DNA of 63,063 nt from Lachnospiraceae bacterium (GCA_011959285.1 BLLW01000015.1:1-63063), one strand, 5' to 3'; counted from the stretch's first letter, positions 1 through 12,147 are shown. Notes: generated by a model not told the origin, from the sequence alone. Translations and numbers: made by a program.

Positions 1-2
1 AC

Positions 3-1217
3 TTGCGTAAGGTAAATAATTTGAATTTTATAGTAAAGATTTTTGATGCAGGTCCGGCGATGTATGCACTATCAGAGGATGGTCATATATATGCATGGGG
101 AAGTAATGAATGGGGGCAAATCAGTACAGAGGATAGGGATGCGTACTTTGAAGATGCTATACAGCTGTTTGGATTATCCAATATTGTAGATATGGATGTC
201 AGCTTGGATATGGATTCAGAAAAGGGAAAAGGATTTTGCATAGATGGAGCTGGCAATTTCTATGAATGGGGATTATACGTATACTTTGAGGAAACTAAGG
301 ATTGTGAACCTGATTTTCCAAAGCAAAATGTTGATTTAGTTAAAGGAGTCCAACAACTATATGCAGGAACAGGCAATTACAATTATTTTGTCAGGGAAGA
401 TGGGAGCGTTTTTTCAATTATGGAAACTACTTTATGGGAAAATACACGGGACTTTATTTTCCCGAGCCTTCCTATAGAAGAAAACCAATTTAATGTCAAT
501 GCCGCACCGTTAACAGAAAATGAAGTTTCTTATACAATTTTAAATCAAGGGACAAAATACGGAATGACAATTTTGTATGAACTTGGCGAGGAAGAGGGAA
601 TTGAAAAAATAGCATCAGATCCATACACTGTGTTTCTGTATAAAGAGGATGGTTCCCTTTGGTACTGGAATAGCGGAACAGTAAAGTATCATGATAATAA
701 AGCTGCAATGGCGAACCCAGAAATTTATGGAGAAGATTATCAGGGTGGTTTTGAAGAGGTAGACTTAAAAAGCATTTTAGAAATGGATGGCGAAGATGAC
801 ATTCCAGAAATAGTGGACATGTGTGCTGGAAGTGAAAATATCCTTTTTCTTGCAGACAACGGTGAAGTGTTTGTAAGTGAGTATGTGACGAAAGAAATAG
901 GAGATGTAGAATATTATTATTTGAAAAGTACTAATCCGAATAGAGATAAAACGGGATGGATAAAAGATTTTCCTTTTAAAACAATCAACTTCTATAAATT
1001 GGATTGGGAAAATATTGTGAGTATTAATACAAATGGAGAGTACTGTTTCTCGGCAGTGGATAAGAAGGGGGATTATTTGTATCTGGATATGGATTCAGAG
1101 AAAGAGAATAAAGAAGCATCTTTTATGCCTCAAATTATTGACGTAATTATAGAGAATGACAATTGTACAGCATTGTGCGAGGATGGAAGTGTGTGGGAAT
1201 GGAAAAGGTATTTATGA
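3..1217 (+). CDS. RCC1-repeat protein (copy A), 5' end uncertain
   Basis: A 404-residue reading frame opens at a TTG at the very left edge, so the true start may lie outside the window. It contains recurring RCC1-type signatures, for example 'YALSEDGHIYAWGS' near residue 22, 'FLYKEDGSLWYWNSG' near residue 210 and 'ALCEDGSVWEW' at the C-terminus. Such repeats fold into a beta-propeller and usually mediate protein binding; no enzymatic domain or signal peptide is visible. Its stop at 1217 is followed at once by a second, related gene (copy B), which indicates tandem duplication. Propeller membership is well supported; the cellular role is unknown. Confidence 0.75.
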   Translation: MRKVNNLNFIVKIFDAGPAMYALSEDGHIYAWGSNEWGQISTEDRDAYFEDAIQLFGLSNIVDMDVSLDMDSEKGKGFCIDGAGNFYEWGLYVYFEETKDCEPDFPKQNVDLVKGVQQLYAGTGNYNYFVREDGSVFSIMETTLWENTRDFIFPSLPIEENQFNVNAAPLTENEVSYTILNQGTKYGMTILYELGEEEGIEKIASDPYTVFLYKEDGSLWYWNSGTVKYHDNKAAMANPEIYGEDYQGGFEEVDLKSILEMDGEDDIPEIVDMCAGSENILFLADNGEVFVSEYVTKEIGDVEYYYLKSTNPNRDKTGWIKDFPFKTINFYKLDWENIVSINTNGEYCFSAVDKKGDYLYLDMDSEKENKEASFMPQIIDVIIENDNCTALCEDGSVWEWKRYL

Positions 1218-1236
1218 AAAAAGAAATCTACACAAA

Positions 1237-2210
1237 ATGTCCAATCTAAATTTTGTAGTAAAGATTCTGGATGCCGGTGAAGCCATGTATGCGCTTTCGA
1301 TAAATGGAGATGTTTATGCATGGGGAGCAATGCAGGGCACCAGATTGATGCAGAAGAGGATTCTGGTACAATGTTCTATGAGCCAGTAAAATATATATCG
1401 GGTATTTCTGATATGGAAGCTAAAAACGGAAGTCAATTTGCAATTAGTCAAGATGGAAAATTCTATATGTGGGGGTTAAATATTTATGGCGATTTAAAGG
1501 AAAATTGTACGTCCCAGTTTCCCGAGAAATATGCGTATTTGGTGGAAGATGTAAAGCAACTGTCAGAAGGAAGAGAAAATAATTATTACTTTATCAGAAA
1601 AGATGGAAGCATATTTTCGATTATGAAAAGTTGTCTTGCGTTGGATTTTTATGAATTTATTTTTCCTGTAGTGGGTGATGAGGAAGAGGTGATTTCTCCC
1701 TACGAAGACGCTAGATGCACAGATATACGAATAAGCTATGATCAAAAGAAGATAATTTTGTATGAGCTGGGGAAAGATGACAAAGTTGAAAAAATGGGTG
1801 CAGACGCATATACAGTATTTTTGTACAAAAAGGACGGCACGCTATGGTATTGGGATAGCAACAATGTAAAGTATCATGATATGTTGGATTTACTTCCGCA
1901 GTATCCTGGTGGGGTATGTGATTACAGAGGAAATTTCATTGAGGTAGAAATGCAGGAAATACTAAAACCCCAGAACGGAGCGGAAAAGTTTTTGATTACA
2001 GATATTTGTGCTGGGGCAGAAAATGTGCTTTTTTTGACAGACGATGGACAGGTATTTATGAGTGAATATGTAACCAGTGAAATCCAAGATATTGACTATT
2101 ACAATCATTTTCCCCGTTCCGGCGTTGATCCTGCGTGGCAATTGCGCCGTGCCTATAATGTGGAAATAAAGACAATCAACTTTAGTTTGAGTTGGATATG
2201 GATCAGATGA
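1237..2210 (+). pseudogene. RCC1-repeat protein (copy B), frameshifted
   Basis: This is a paralogue of the gene before it. The N-terminus ('MSNLNFVVKILDAGEAMYALS') reads from ATG 1237 but leaves frame at about 1323-1326. Copy A has TGGGGAAGTAAT there (WGSN) and this copy has TGGGGAGCAAT, one base fewer. The rest ('GSNAGHQIDAEEDSG...') continues in the +1 neighbouring frame to a stop at 2210. Similarity to copy A runs to 'IKTINF' near 2178-2184 and then ends in a short unrelated tail. A second indel near 2190 may have cut it off from the frame that starts at 2192. A sequencing error is the main alternative to a real pseudogene. Confidence 0.7.
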
Positions 2211-3022
2211 AAAGCCTATTTCCAGAATTGGAAAAATCGGAAATAGAAATAACAAATAAATTTGATGCATATAAACTGGTCAGCGGTACAGAAAATTGTG
2301 TGAACATGTTTCATTTTCAAATGGCTTCTGATCAGGATAATTACGTTATCGTGGAAAGCTCGGGAGGTTCAAACGGGGCAATCGTAGTTGAACTGACAAA
2401 AAGAGAAAATGGTGAATTTATTACAATCAGCAGCTTTGAGACCCAGAATGAAGGATATGGAAGAGTGATTCAATATGGGGGAGAGTTTTATTATGTTTTT
2501 GCCGAATATAATTATAATTTAAAGACGGATGATGGAATACGTATTCACAGATTAGGAGAGAATGCGGCGGAGGAAAACCTTTTGATAAAATATCTCCCAT
2601 ATAATTATATATGGAAAAATGTATATATGACCGCCGAAGGCAGCTGCCTGGGCACAATAGGTGTTTCTATATATATGAGAAAATCAAATTTTATTCCCTC
2701 AAACTATAGAACGGTTTGGCAATTTAAATGCAGATTCTTTTTGCCAGATTCGGGAAACAACTGCGTACGGGAGTTAGAACGACTGGAGATAGGGGCAGAA
2801 GCAATTCCGCCAGCTTCAAATCGTCCGAATCTGGTACAGATGTGGTTTGAGGAGATAGAAGGTAAGGTATATACGCTATGTTTATACCATGTGTTTGATT
2901 ATAATTATGTGTTTTGTGCATACGTGTTGGAGGGTAATCAGATAGAACGGATTCGCACGGATATTTTATCTCCGCAGCGAGCATTCATTTTGACAGAAGG
3001 AGAGAAATTTTTCAGTGGATAA
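2198..3022 (+). CDS. Hypothetical protein, possibly the C-terminal part of copy B
   Basis: The frame is open from TTG 2192, with the first ATG at 2198, and gives about 274 residues without a recognisable domain, signal peptide or membrane segment. It is rich in beta-prone Tyr/Phe/Val stretches ('GEFYYVFAEYNYNL'). There is no convincing ribosome-binding site. The first residues ('LDMDQMKSLF') can be aligned with copy A's 'KLDWENIVSI', which follows the same 'KTINF' motif. This frame may therefore be the displaced C-terminal half of the broken RCC1 gene rather than an independent gene. Function unknown. Confidence 0.5.
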   Translation: MDQMKSLFPELEKSEIEITNKFDAYKLVSGTENCVNMFHFQMASDQDNYVIVESSGGSNGAIVVELTKRENGEFITISSFETQNEGYGRVIQYGGEFYYVFAEYNYNLKTDDGIRIHRLGENAAEENLLIKYLPYNYIWKNVYMTAEGSCLGTIGVSIYMRKSNFIPSNYRTVWQFKCRFFLPDSGNNCVRELERLEIGAEAIPPASNRPNLVQMWFEEIEGKVYTLCLYHVFDYNYVFCAYVLEGNQIERIRTDILSPQRAFILTEGEKFFSG

Positions 3023-3088
3023 AATTGGAAAAATGCACAATAAAAGCGTGCGCTGTTTTTATAAAGTATACAAATTTGCTTTTGCCAA

Positions 3089-3117
3089 TTGACAGTTCTA
3101 TGTTTTTGTGATATAGT
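3089..3117 (+). promoter_or_regulatory. Sigma-A promoter of the beta-glucoside operon
   Basis: TTGACA at 3089-3094 and TATAGT at 3112-3117 are separated by 17 bases. The predicted start lies near 3124, just ahead of the RAT/terminator leader and 135 bases upstream of the antiterminator gene. Confidence 0.7.
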
Positions 3118-3146
3118 TTTTACAGATTTGAACGAATGACTCCATC

Positions 3147-3223
3147 AAGCTTGTGACTATTTGATAGGCAAGACTTGAAATTACATGTTTATTTTGTATG
3201 CATGTAATGGGGGTCTTTTTTTT
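3147..3223 (+). promoter_or_regulatory. RAT antiterminator site overlapping an intrinsic terminator
   Basis: Positions 3147-3178 contain TTGTGACTATTTGATAGGCA followed by AGAC. This matches the layout of ribonucleic antiterminator targets bound by BglG/LicT proteins (TTGT.ACT...GGCA.). The RAT 3' part is shared with a terminator: AAGAC (3170-3174) pairs with GTCTT (3213-3217), TTACATG (3181-3187) pairs with CATGTAA (3201-3207), and a run of T follows at 3216-3223. The two folds exclude each other. Inference: the downstream LicT-like protein stabilises the RAT when beta-glucosides are present, allowing read-through into its own operon. Confidence 0.8.
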
Positions 3224-3258
3224 ATCCGCAAACAGCGAAAGGGCATGGTTATAAACAT

Positions 3259-4119
3259 ATGAGCTCCAGAAGATGGGTCATAAAGAATGCGATCAGCAAT
3301 AACATGGTGTGTGCCAGAAACGAACGCAATCAGGAGAGGATCCTGGTGGGCAAAGGTATTGGATTCAAGGCGAAATCCGGCGATGAAATCGACGCTTCCC
3401 GGGTAGAAAAAGAATATTTCTTAAAATCAAAGAATATTACCGGAAAGCTCTACGCGCTGCTGGCGCAGACGCCGGAGGTCTATATGGAAATAGCGGATGA
3501 AATCGTAAAGCGTGCCCAGAAAGCGTTGGGCAGTGAGTTGGATGAAGCTTTGTTTTTGCATCTGATCGATCACATTTCCTTTGCGGTGTCCCGCATGGAG
3601 CAGGGGCTGGAATTTAAAAATGTACTGCTGCTGGAGATCAGGAATTTTTATCCAAGGGAATTTGAGGTGGCGAAGGATGCCCTTTCCCTGATTGAGGAGA
3701 AGACCAAGGCGGCGCTTCCCGAAGACGAAGCCGCATCTATTGCCATGCACATTGTAAATGCAGAATTTAACTATCAGGATATCAACGCTTCTGTCCGGAT
3801 GACAGAATTGATTCACAAGATCATCAGCATCGTGCGTTATCAGTATCAAATGAATTTTGATGAGGAATCGGTACATTACATACGCTTCGTGACGCATCTT
3901 AAGTTTTTTGCCCAGCGTCTGTTTGGAGATACCATGCTGGATGGAAATGATTTAGACTTCCAAAAGCTGATCAGGACACAGTACAAAGAAAGCTATGCAT
4001 GTGCGGAAAAAATCGCAAAGGCTATCTGGGATGACTATCAGATTGCTGTCTCCGAGGAGGAGCTGATTTATCTGACTGTTTATATCCGCAGAATTACAAC
4101 CGTGGGAGACGAGGAGTGA
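3259..4119 (+). CDS. licT: BglG/LicT-family transcription antiterminator
   Basis: The 286-residue product has the family layout. An N-terminal RNA-binding CAT domain (about residues 1-60, 'VIKNAISNNMVCARNE...GKGIGFKAKSGD') is followed by two PTS regulation domains. PRD1 includes 'LFLHLIDHISFAVSRM' and PRD2 'ESVHYIRFVTHLKFFAQRL'. The conserved PRD histidines, phosphorylated by HPr or EIIB, are present. It should bind the RAT site just upstream and prevent termination when the cognate PTS transports substrate. It is the first gene of a licT-EII-glucosidase operon, the usual arrangement. The ATG at 3259 has only a weak GAAAGGG site, which is common for autoregulated antiterminators. Confidence 0.93.
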   Translation: MSSRRWVIKNAISNNMVCARNERNQERILVGKGIGFKAKSGDEIDASRVEKEYFLKSKNITGKLYALLAQTPEVYMEIADEIVKRAQKALGSELDEALFLHLIDHISFAVSRMEQGLEFKNVLLLEIRNFYPREFEVAKDALSLIEEKTKAALPEDEAASIAMHIVNAEFNYQDINASVRMTELIHKIISIVRYQYQMNFDEESVHYIRFVTHLKFFAQRLFGDTMLDGNDLDFQKLIRTQYKESYACAEKIAKAIWDDYQIAVSEEELIYLTVYIRRITTVGDEE

Positions 4120-4169
4120 CAGCTTACTGCAGGAGCTGGATTTCCTTTCTATATTAAAAAATATAATAA

Positions 4170-7474
<3,305 letters not shown>

Positions 7475-7478
7475 CGTT

Positions 7479-7528
7479 AAAGGTGCTGCTAAAAGCCGTC
7501 CTTGGGCGGCGGGATGCAGCACCTTTTA
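7479..7528 (+). terminator. Intrinsic terminator of the beta-glucoside operon
   Basis: AAAGGTGCTGC (7479-7489) pairs with GCAGCACCTTT (7515-7525) around a loop that itself holds a small GC-rich stem, and a short T tract follows. It lies 5 bases after the glucosidase stop codon. Confidence 0.85.
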
Positions 7529-7747
7529 TGTATTCTATAAGAATATTCTCTTAAATCGGTGATTTTTCAATGTGCTATTTTAAAGGTAGTTTGTGTACAT
7601 GCACTTGTATTGTAAGGATGACATAAAGAAGAGAAAATATCAAACCTTTTGTATTATTAGGAACAATAGGTTATTCTGCCTTTGGAAAAAATATGGTATA
7701 ATTTTAACGGAAAAATGTAGAAATGCTGGCTGTGATATGAAAGGAGA

Positions 7748-8131
7748 ATGATGTATGCGAGCGAAAATGGTGAGGTAATGGCTATATTTACGCCATATTC
7801 AGAAAGCAATCCAGCGCCAAGTAAATTGGCAAGAGACACAAAAGTAAATGTCAATTGCTCAGTTCCAGGGCGTCAGCAAGGGTACCTGTCGAATATATAT
7901 TATTTTAGCGGCGGGCAGAAGTTGCAATTGAATATAACAATAAATCCTCAAGTATCGAGTAACGTAGGGTTATATAATCGGGATACAAATTCTTTTGGAT
8001 TCCCAGAAGGTGGTTTAAGCTCATCAGGGTGGTATGGCACATTGGAAGTAAGTAACAGTGGGAGGTATTCATTAGCATTCCGGAATAATTCTGGAACAAC
8101 CGCTAACTATACAGGGTCCTATACATTTTAG
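7748..8131 (+). CDS. Small hypothetical protein, probable beta-sandwich, no signal peptide
   Basis: 127 residues, unrecognised. The C-terminal 90 residues alternate hydrophobic strands with Gly/Ser/Asn turns ('YYFSGGQKLQLNITINPQ', 'GWYGTLEVSNSGRYSLAFRN'), as in small secreted or surface beta-sandwich proteins. However, there is no N-terminal signal. AAGGAG (7741-7746) sits very close to ATG 7748/7751. The protein may therefore be an N-terminally truncated relic of an exported protein, or a cytoplasmic member of an unknown family. The next small membrane-anchored ORF follows after 30 bases and is probably co-transcribed. Confidence 0.55.
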   Translation: MMYASENGEVMAIFTPYSESNPAPSKLARDTKVNVNCSVPGRQQGYLSNIYYFSGGQKLQLNITINPQVSSNVGLYNRDTNSFGFPEGGLSSSGWYGTLEVSNSGRYSLAFRNNSGTTANYTGSYTF

Positions 8132-8161
8132 AATAGCTTACTGATAAAGAGAGGAAATTGC

Positions 8162-8338
8162 ATGCAGAAAAAATTTTTAATAGTTGGAGCAATCCTTGTA
8201 GTAATCGTAGTGGGGATTTTTGTTGGAAAAGTTTTTATCGATAAGCAGGGGGATAGTCCTCTTCCGGCAGAGGAAATCATTATAATCGATTCTGAAGAGG
8301 CTGATACTACTGTTGATCATATGTATTATGAAAATTGA
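8162..8338 (+). CDS. Small membrane-anchored protein (58 aa)
   Basis: A short frame beginning 'MQKKFLIVGAILVVIVVGIF' has GAGGAAA 6 bases before ATG 8162. One N-terminal hydrophobic helix (residues 5-24) is followed by an acidic tail of about 30 residues ('DSPLPAEEIIIIDSEEADTT'). The layout suggests a single-pass membrane or signal-anchored protein with an outside tail. No family recognised. It sits directly downstream of the 127-residue hypothetical, so the two may act together. Confidence 0.6.
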   Translation: MQKKFLIVGAILVVIVVGIFVGKVFIDKQGDSPLPAEEIIIIDSEEADTTVDHMYYEN

Positions 8339-8410
8339 TATAAAGAATAGATGCATAAAGGAGCTGATGCAAAAGTAGATGAATAATCTTCCGGAGCAGC
8401 AGCTCCCCTT

Positions 8411-10243
8411 TTATTCTGGCAGCATGAGCACGGCGGACATTAGGTAAAAGGGCAGGGAAAGTACCATAAAGTACACATACCGAAATTCCGTTGCCACTGG
8501 AGTGGCAATGAGTACCGTCAAAAGCAGCGTCACGCTTGGAAGGTAGAGAATCAGCTTCCTTCTTTCCTTGCGGATAAAAGTGCAGCCGATGCAGAAGACC
8601 AGTACCCAGCACACCACGCCCATGCTCCAGAGGGTTCCGTAAAGGGGAAGCATTCCACCCAGTTTGATAGAAATTTCCTTGGCTTTGACGACGAGAGGAC
8701 CGCCAATCAAAGGGGTGTGAGATACACCGAGTGAGGTGGCGCTTACGCCCTCAGCTTCCGCTACCAAGTAGAAGGAATCTGGGTACCAGTAGCCGTAGGT
8801 CTGATGGATATAAGCGGTCAGATAATCGCCGGGGTAGCGGAGCAGAAGGGATGCCCACAATTTGAAAAATTCGCCTTTATGCGCTGCCAGATAATCCTGA
8901 TTGCCGGCGCGCACCAGTTCTTTGATGTTGTCAGCAAAATAAGGATCATATAAATCCTTGATGTAGGTGAGGTCTACTACCTGTTCAATCAGTGTTCGTT
9001 CTTCAGCCGTTAATTCTCTGTCATGGCATATAACGGCGGTAACCTGCTGAACCGGAATAGAAAGAGATTCCACTAAGTCCGGCTGCACCACATGGAGGCG
9101 GTTCATGACAGGGTACTTGATGATAACGGCAGTAAAAAGGACGGCGCACAAAAGGGGAAGCATGCACTTTTTTCTCTTCCTGAAATGGAAAAGGAGAAAG
9201 GGAAAGCAAAGAAGAAAGGCATACCAGCCGTTTGAGCGGAAGAGACAGAGCGCAAGAGCGCAGATGCCGAAAACGCACAGGTCAAAGATGCCGGTTTTCT
9301 TAAAAAGTCTCAGGAGCGCACAGCTAAATCCAAGTACTGCCGCCGCAAAAAGGATATCCTTCCAGATGGTGACGGAGAACACGGCATGATAAGGCACCAG
9401 CGCATAAAATAGGGTTATGATAAAGCAGATAACAGGTCTTATTCGATATTGCTTTAGGGTTCCGATAAAATAAGAGATGCACAGGGAAAGCATGCACATC
9501 TGGAAGAAGGTATAAAAGGAAAGGGCGATGAGCATGCTGCCGGTTATCTTAAGACCGATGGTGTAAAGAAGCTTGATCAGAAGGGTATGCATGAACGGGT
9601 GATGATTGCTGTAAGGAATCACCCCCAGCACCTGCTCGAACTGGTTCAGGCTGTCAGGCGTCATGATTCCCGGATATTGGTAAAGGAAATAGGGCATCCA
9701 GCAGAGCATGCAGAGCAAAAAGGCACACAGGGCGGTGTGCTTTATATAAAAGGCAAGAAGCCGGTCTTTGCATTTTGAAAGAAATTGAAAGCGGCAGGCA
9801 GAACTCGCTTGAAGGTCGGCATTATCGTAGCAGTCCGTAAAAATAAAAGAATGCAGGGACACCGTATCCTCGATTAGGGAATATAACAGTCTTAGCAGAT
9901 AGTAAAACAGGATTGTAAAGCCTAAGAATACAGAAAAAAGAATGCCGAGCCGAAACAAGGGATTGGTCAGGGTTTCTATGTAATGGGGATAATCTACTGC
10001 CATGTAAAGAATGGTAAAGAGCATCGCAGTGATAAGCGAGACGCGGACCAGCTGCCGCTTATTTTTACATGCGGATTTGGAAAATTTATCATCTGCATAT
10101 AAATAGAAAATAAAGCTTAAGGTAAAAAAGAGCAGGGTAAGGATATTGCCCGGCTCCATACGGCTGGCTTTCATCAGTGCCCATGTAGTGAAAAAGCCTT
10201 GGACGGCTTTGAAAATCAGTCTGCGCTTCGGCATGGCGTTCAT
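8411..10243 (-). CDS. DUF6020-type polytopic membrane protein (glycosyltransferase-like)
   Basis: 610 residues with about a dozen hydrophobic segments. The central motif 'YPGIMTPDSLNQFEQVLGVIPYSNHHPFMHTLLIKLL' region matches my memory of DUF6020 proteins, which resemble GT-C-fold membrane glycosyltransferases of cell-surface polymers. The Asp in 'TPDS' and the His pair in 'NHHP' lie on the predicted external loop, like GT-C catalytic loops. The start at 10243 has AGGAG 8 bases before it. It is divergent from a cytoplasmic TPR glycosyltransferase gene, which fits a role in envelope glycan building. The substrate is unknown. Confidence 0.75.
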   Translation of the reverse strand: MNAMPKRRLIFKAVQGFFTTWALMKASRMEPGNILTLLFFTLSFIFYLYADDKFSKSACKNKRQLVRVSLITAMLFTILYMAVDYPHYIETLTNPLFRLGILFSVFLGFTILFYYLLRLLYSLIEDTVSLHSFIFTDCYDNADLQASSACRFQFLSKCKDRLLAFYIKHTALCAFLLCMLCWMPYFLYQYPGIMTPDSLNQFEQVLGVIPYSNHHPFMHTLLIKLLYTIGLKITGSMLIALSFYTFFQMCMLSLCISYFIGTLKQYRIRPVICFIITLFYALVPYHAVFSVTIWKDILFAAAVLGFSCALLRLFKKTGIFDLCVFGICALALCLFRSNGWYAFLLCFPFLLFHFRKRKKCMLPLLCAVLFTAVIIKYPVMNRLHVVQPDLVESLSIPVQQVTAVICHDRELTAEERTLIEQVVDLTYIKDLYDPYFADNIKELVRAGNQDYLAAHKGEFFKLWASLLLRYPGDYLTAYIHQTYGYWYPDSFYLVAEAEGVSATSLGVSHTPLIGGPLVVKAKEISIKLGGMLPLYGTLWSMGVVCWVLVFCIGCTFIRKERRKLILYLPSVTLLLTVLIATPVATEFRYVYFMVLSLPFYLMSAVLMLPE

Positions 10244-10303
10244 TGCAATAACTCCTGTTCTAAAAATAAATCCTATGATATGATATATAGTGTATTATAA
10301 AAC

Positions 10304-10332
10304 ACTATAGTTGAAAGTGACAAAGTTGTCAA
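10304..10332 (-). promoter_or_regulatory. Promoter of the DUF6020 gene with overlapping palindrome
   Basis: On the minus strand, TTGACA (10332-10327) and TATAGT (10309-10304) are 17 bases apart. TATAGTGT (10286-10293) and ACACTATA (10302-10309) form a perfect 8-base inverted repeat overlapping the -10 box, and so a possible operator in this divergent spacer. Confidence 0.55.
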
Positions 10333-10354
10333 TCATATCTAAGGGAGAAAACGT

Positions 10355-11386
10355 ATGGGAAAAGAAAAGCATTCCGCAATTACCATCAGTCTGTGCATGA
10401 TCGTTAAGGATGAAGAGCGCATCTTGCGGCGCTGCCTTGACAGTATCAGGGACTTGATGGACGAAATCATTATTGTAGATACCGGCTCCGGAGACAGGAC
10501 AAAAGAAATTGCAGGGGAATATACGGACAAAGTATATGATTTTGCATGGACAGGTAACTTTTCCGATGCGAGAAACTTTTCTTTTTCCAAGGCAGGATGC
10601 GATTATATCTATACAGCGGATGCAGATGAGGTGCTGGATGAAGAAAATAGGGAAAAATTCCGGATTTTAAAGGAAACGCTGATGGAGGAAGTGGAGATCG
10701 TGCAGATGTACTACGGGAATCAGCTCTCTTTCGGCACGGTATATAATTATGACAAAGAACTCCGCCCCAAGCTTTTCAAAAGGTGCCGCAGTTTTTGCTG
10801 GATTGAACCGGTGCATGAGACCGTGCGGCTCCTCCCGGTGGTCTTCGACAGTGATATTGAGATTACCCATCTGCCGGAAAATAATCATGCCGGAAGGGAT
10901 ATGGAAATTTTTGCAAAAATGACGGAAGACGGACAGGTTTTATCCGGTCGCCTTGCTACCATGTATGCGAAGGAGCTTTTGATTTCCGGCGGGGAAAAGG
11001 AGCTGCAAAGGGCGGAGGATTATTTTACCCGTATAGCGGACGGGGAAGAGACAACCCCGGATCAGATGAAGGAAGCGGTGTGCGTGGTGGTCCGCGGAGC
11101 AAGGCTGCGAGGGGATTTTCTTAAGATGTACCGGTATGCCATGAAAGATGTGGCAAGCGAAGGAGTCAGCGAGGTCTGCTATGAACTGGGAGAATATTAC
11201 TTCGGACAGGGGGATTTCAAGGAGGCTGCAATCTGGTTTTATAACGCGGCGTACGAGACCCAGAGCATCCTGAATATCCATTGCGGCAGTGATCTGCCCC
11301 TTAACGGCTTGGGAAGATGCTATGAAGCGTTGGGAATGAAGGAACAGGCGAAGGAGTACTACGAAGAAGCCGCAAAGGCTTTGTAG
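10355..11386 (+). CDS. GT2 glycosyltransferase with C-terminal TPR
   Basis: 343 residues. The N-terminal GT-A domain has 'SLCMIVKDEERILRRCLDSI', 'IIIVDTGSGDRT' and the metal-binding DxD-type motif 'YTADADEVLD' near residue 88. This is the signature of the SPBc2-type TPR-glycosyltransferases. The C-terminal 130 residues contain helical TPR-like repeats ('YELGEYYFGQGDFKEAAIWFYNAAY', 'GRCYEALGMKEQAKEYYEEAA'). It probably transfers a sugar to a protein or surface acceptor in the cytoplasm. AAGGGAG precedes ATG 10355. Acceptor and donor cannot be deduced. Confidence 0.85.
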   Translation: MGKEKHSAITISLCMIVKDEERILRRCLDSIRDLMDEIIIVDTGSGDRTKEIAGEYTDKVYDFAWTGNFSDARNFSFSKAGCDYIYTADADEVLDEENREKFRILKETLMEEVEIVQMYYGNQLSFGTVYNYDKELRPKLFKRCRSFCWIEPVHETVRLLPVVFDSDIEITHLPENNHAGRDMEIFAKMTEDGQVLSGRLATMYAKELLISGGEKELQRAEDYFTRIADGEETTPDQMKEAVCVVVRGARLRGDFLKMYRYAMKDVASEGVSEVCYELGEYYFGQGDFKEAAIWFYNAAYETQSILNIHCGSDLPLNGLGRCYEALGMKEQAKEYYEEAAKAL

Positions 11387-11408
11387 GTGCTGCTGTCTTT
11401 GCGCACGG

Positions 11409-11885
11409 TTATTTTTTCGCCATAGCCTGTAAGTTCACCATAGAAATAATTTGGTTCTGCATATCCTCAACAGTTTCTATCCTGATTCTGCCTATATTTT
11501 TTCTTGTCATTGCAAAATCTATATGGGGAAACAATCTTTCACAAAAACTATTTGTTTCGGGAGATGCCCCCATTAAAGCTGTTACAAGCGAATTAGTGTC
11601 AAACTGTCCTAATACTTCTTTCAGTTCTTTTTCAGAAATTGTTGAAATCTGCTCAAAATCGGTTATCCGATGAGGCTGTATCTTGGGTTCTAATATGTCA
11701 TTTATCGTGATGCCATATAATTTAGAAATTTTCAATAAAACTTCTAAGTCGGGAATAGCCGTCCCTGTTTCCCATTTTGATACTGCCTGCCTTGATATGC
11801 CTAACTCTTTTGCTAAATCATCTTGCGTGTAGTTGTTGCTTTTACGCAAAAGCCGTAAGTATTTCGATATAATATTCATATTCAT
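11409..11885 (-). CDS. XRE-family HTH regulator
   Basis: About 158 residues. An N-terminal Cro/C1-type HTH (residues 5-60; 'YTQDDLAKELGISRQAVSKWETGTAIPDLEVLLKIS') is followed by about 90 residues without a known domain. ATG 11885 is chosen because AGGAG lies 10 bases upstream; upstream in-frame codons have no such site. It faces the GT2 gene with only 22 bases between stops. The target is unknown and may be its own promoter. Confidence 0.85.
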   Translation of the reverse strand: MNMNIISKYLRLLRKSNNYTQDDLAKELGISRQAVSKWETGTAIPDLEVLLKISKLYGITINDILEPKIQPHRITDFEQISTISEKELKEVLGQFDTNSLVTALMGASPETNSFCERLFPHIDFAMTRKNIGRIRIETVEDMQNQIISMVNLQAMAKK

Positions 11886-12114
11886 AAAAATCACACTCCT
11901 TATTGCCATTATAAAGTATATGGCAACAAGAATAAAGAATTTGCTAAGTGCTAAAAAGCAAATACCAGTTGCGTACTATTTTACAATTCTTCCTTCCTCT
12001 GTTTAGTTTTGTTTTGCCATCCCCTCCGCACTATCCAACATCTGCTAGTCATACGCGCCGCTGCCCTGCCAATATCCTGTTGTCCACATTGCGACGGTCT
12101 TGTCGGCTAAAGTT

Positions 12115-12147
12115 AATAGTTTTTACGAATTTTCAGTAAAAACTATT
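12115..12147. promoter_or_regulatory. Perfect 12-base inverted repeat upstream of the DUF4143 ATPase gene
   Basis: AATAGTTTTTAC (12115-12126) and GTAAAAACTATT (12136-12147) are separated by 9 bases and end 47 bases before the ATPase start codon. There is no T tract suited to termination of a plus-strand gene, so an operator or an mRNA leader hairpin is more likely. The rest of 11910-12190 shows no gene. Confidence 0.5.

Noticed and set aside
8411-10243. Plus-strand frames opposite the DUF6020 gene
   Set aside because: Lysine/arginine-rich shadows of a membrane-protein gene without start signals.
11948-12139. 63-codon open frame upstream of the DUF4143 ATPase
   Set aside because: Composition is not protein-like, no ribosome site, and it runs into the inverted repeat.
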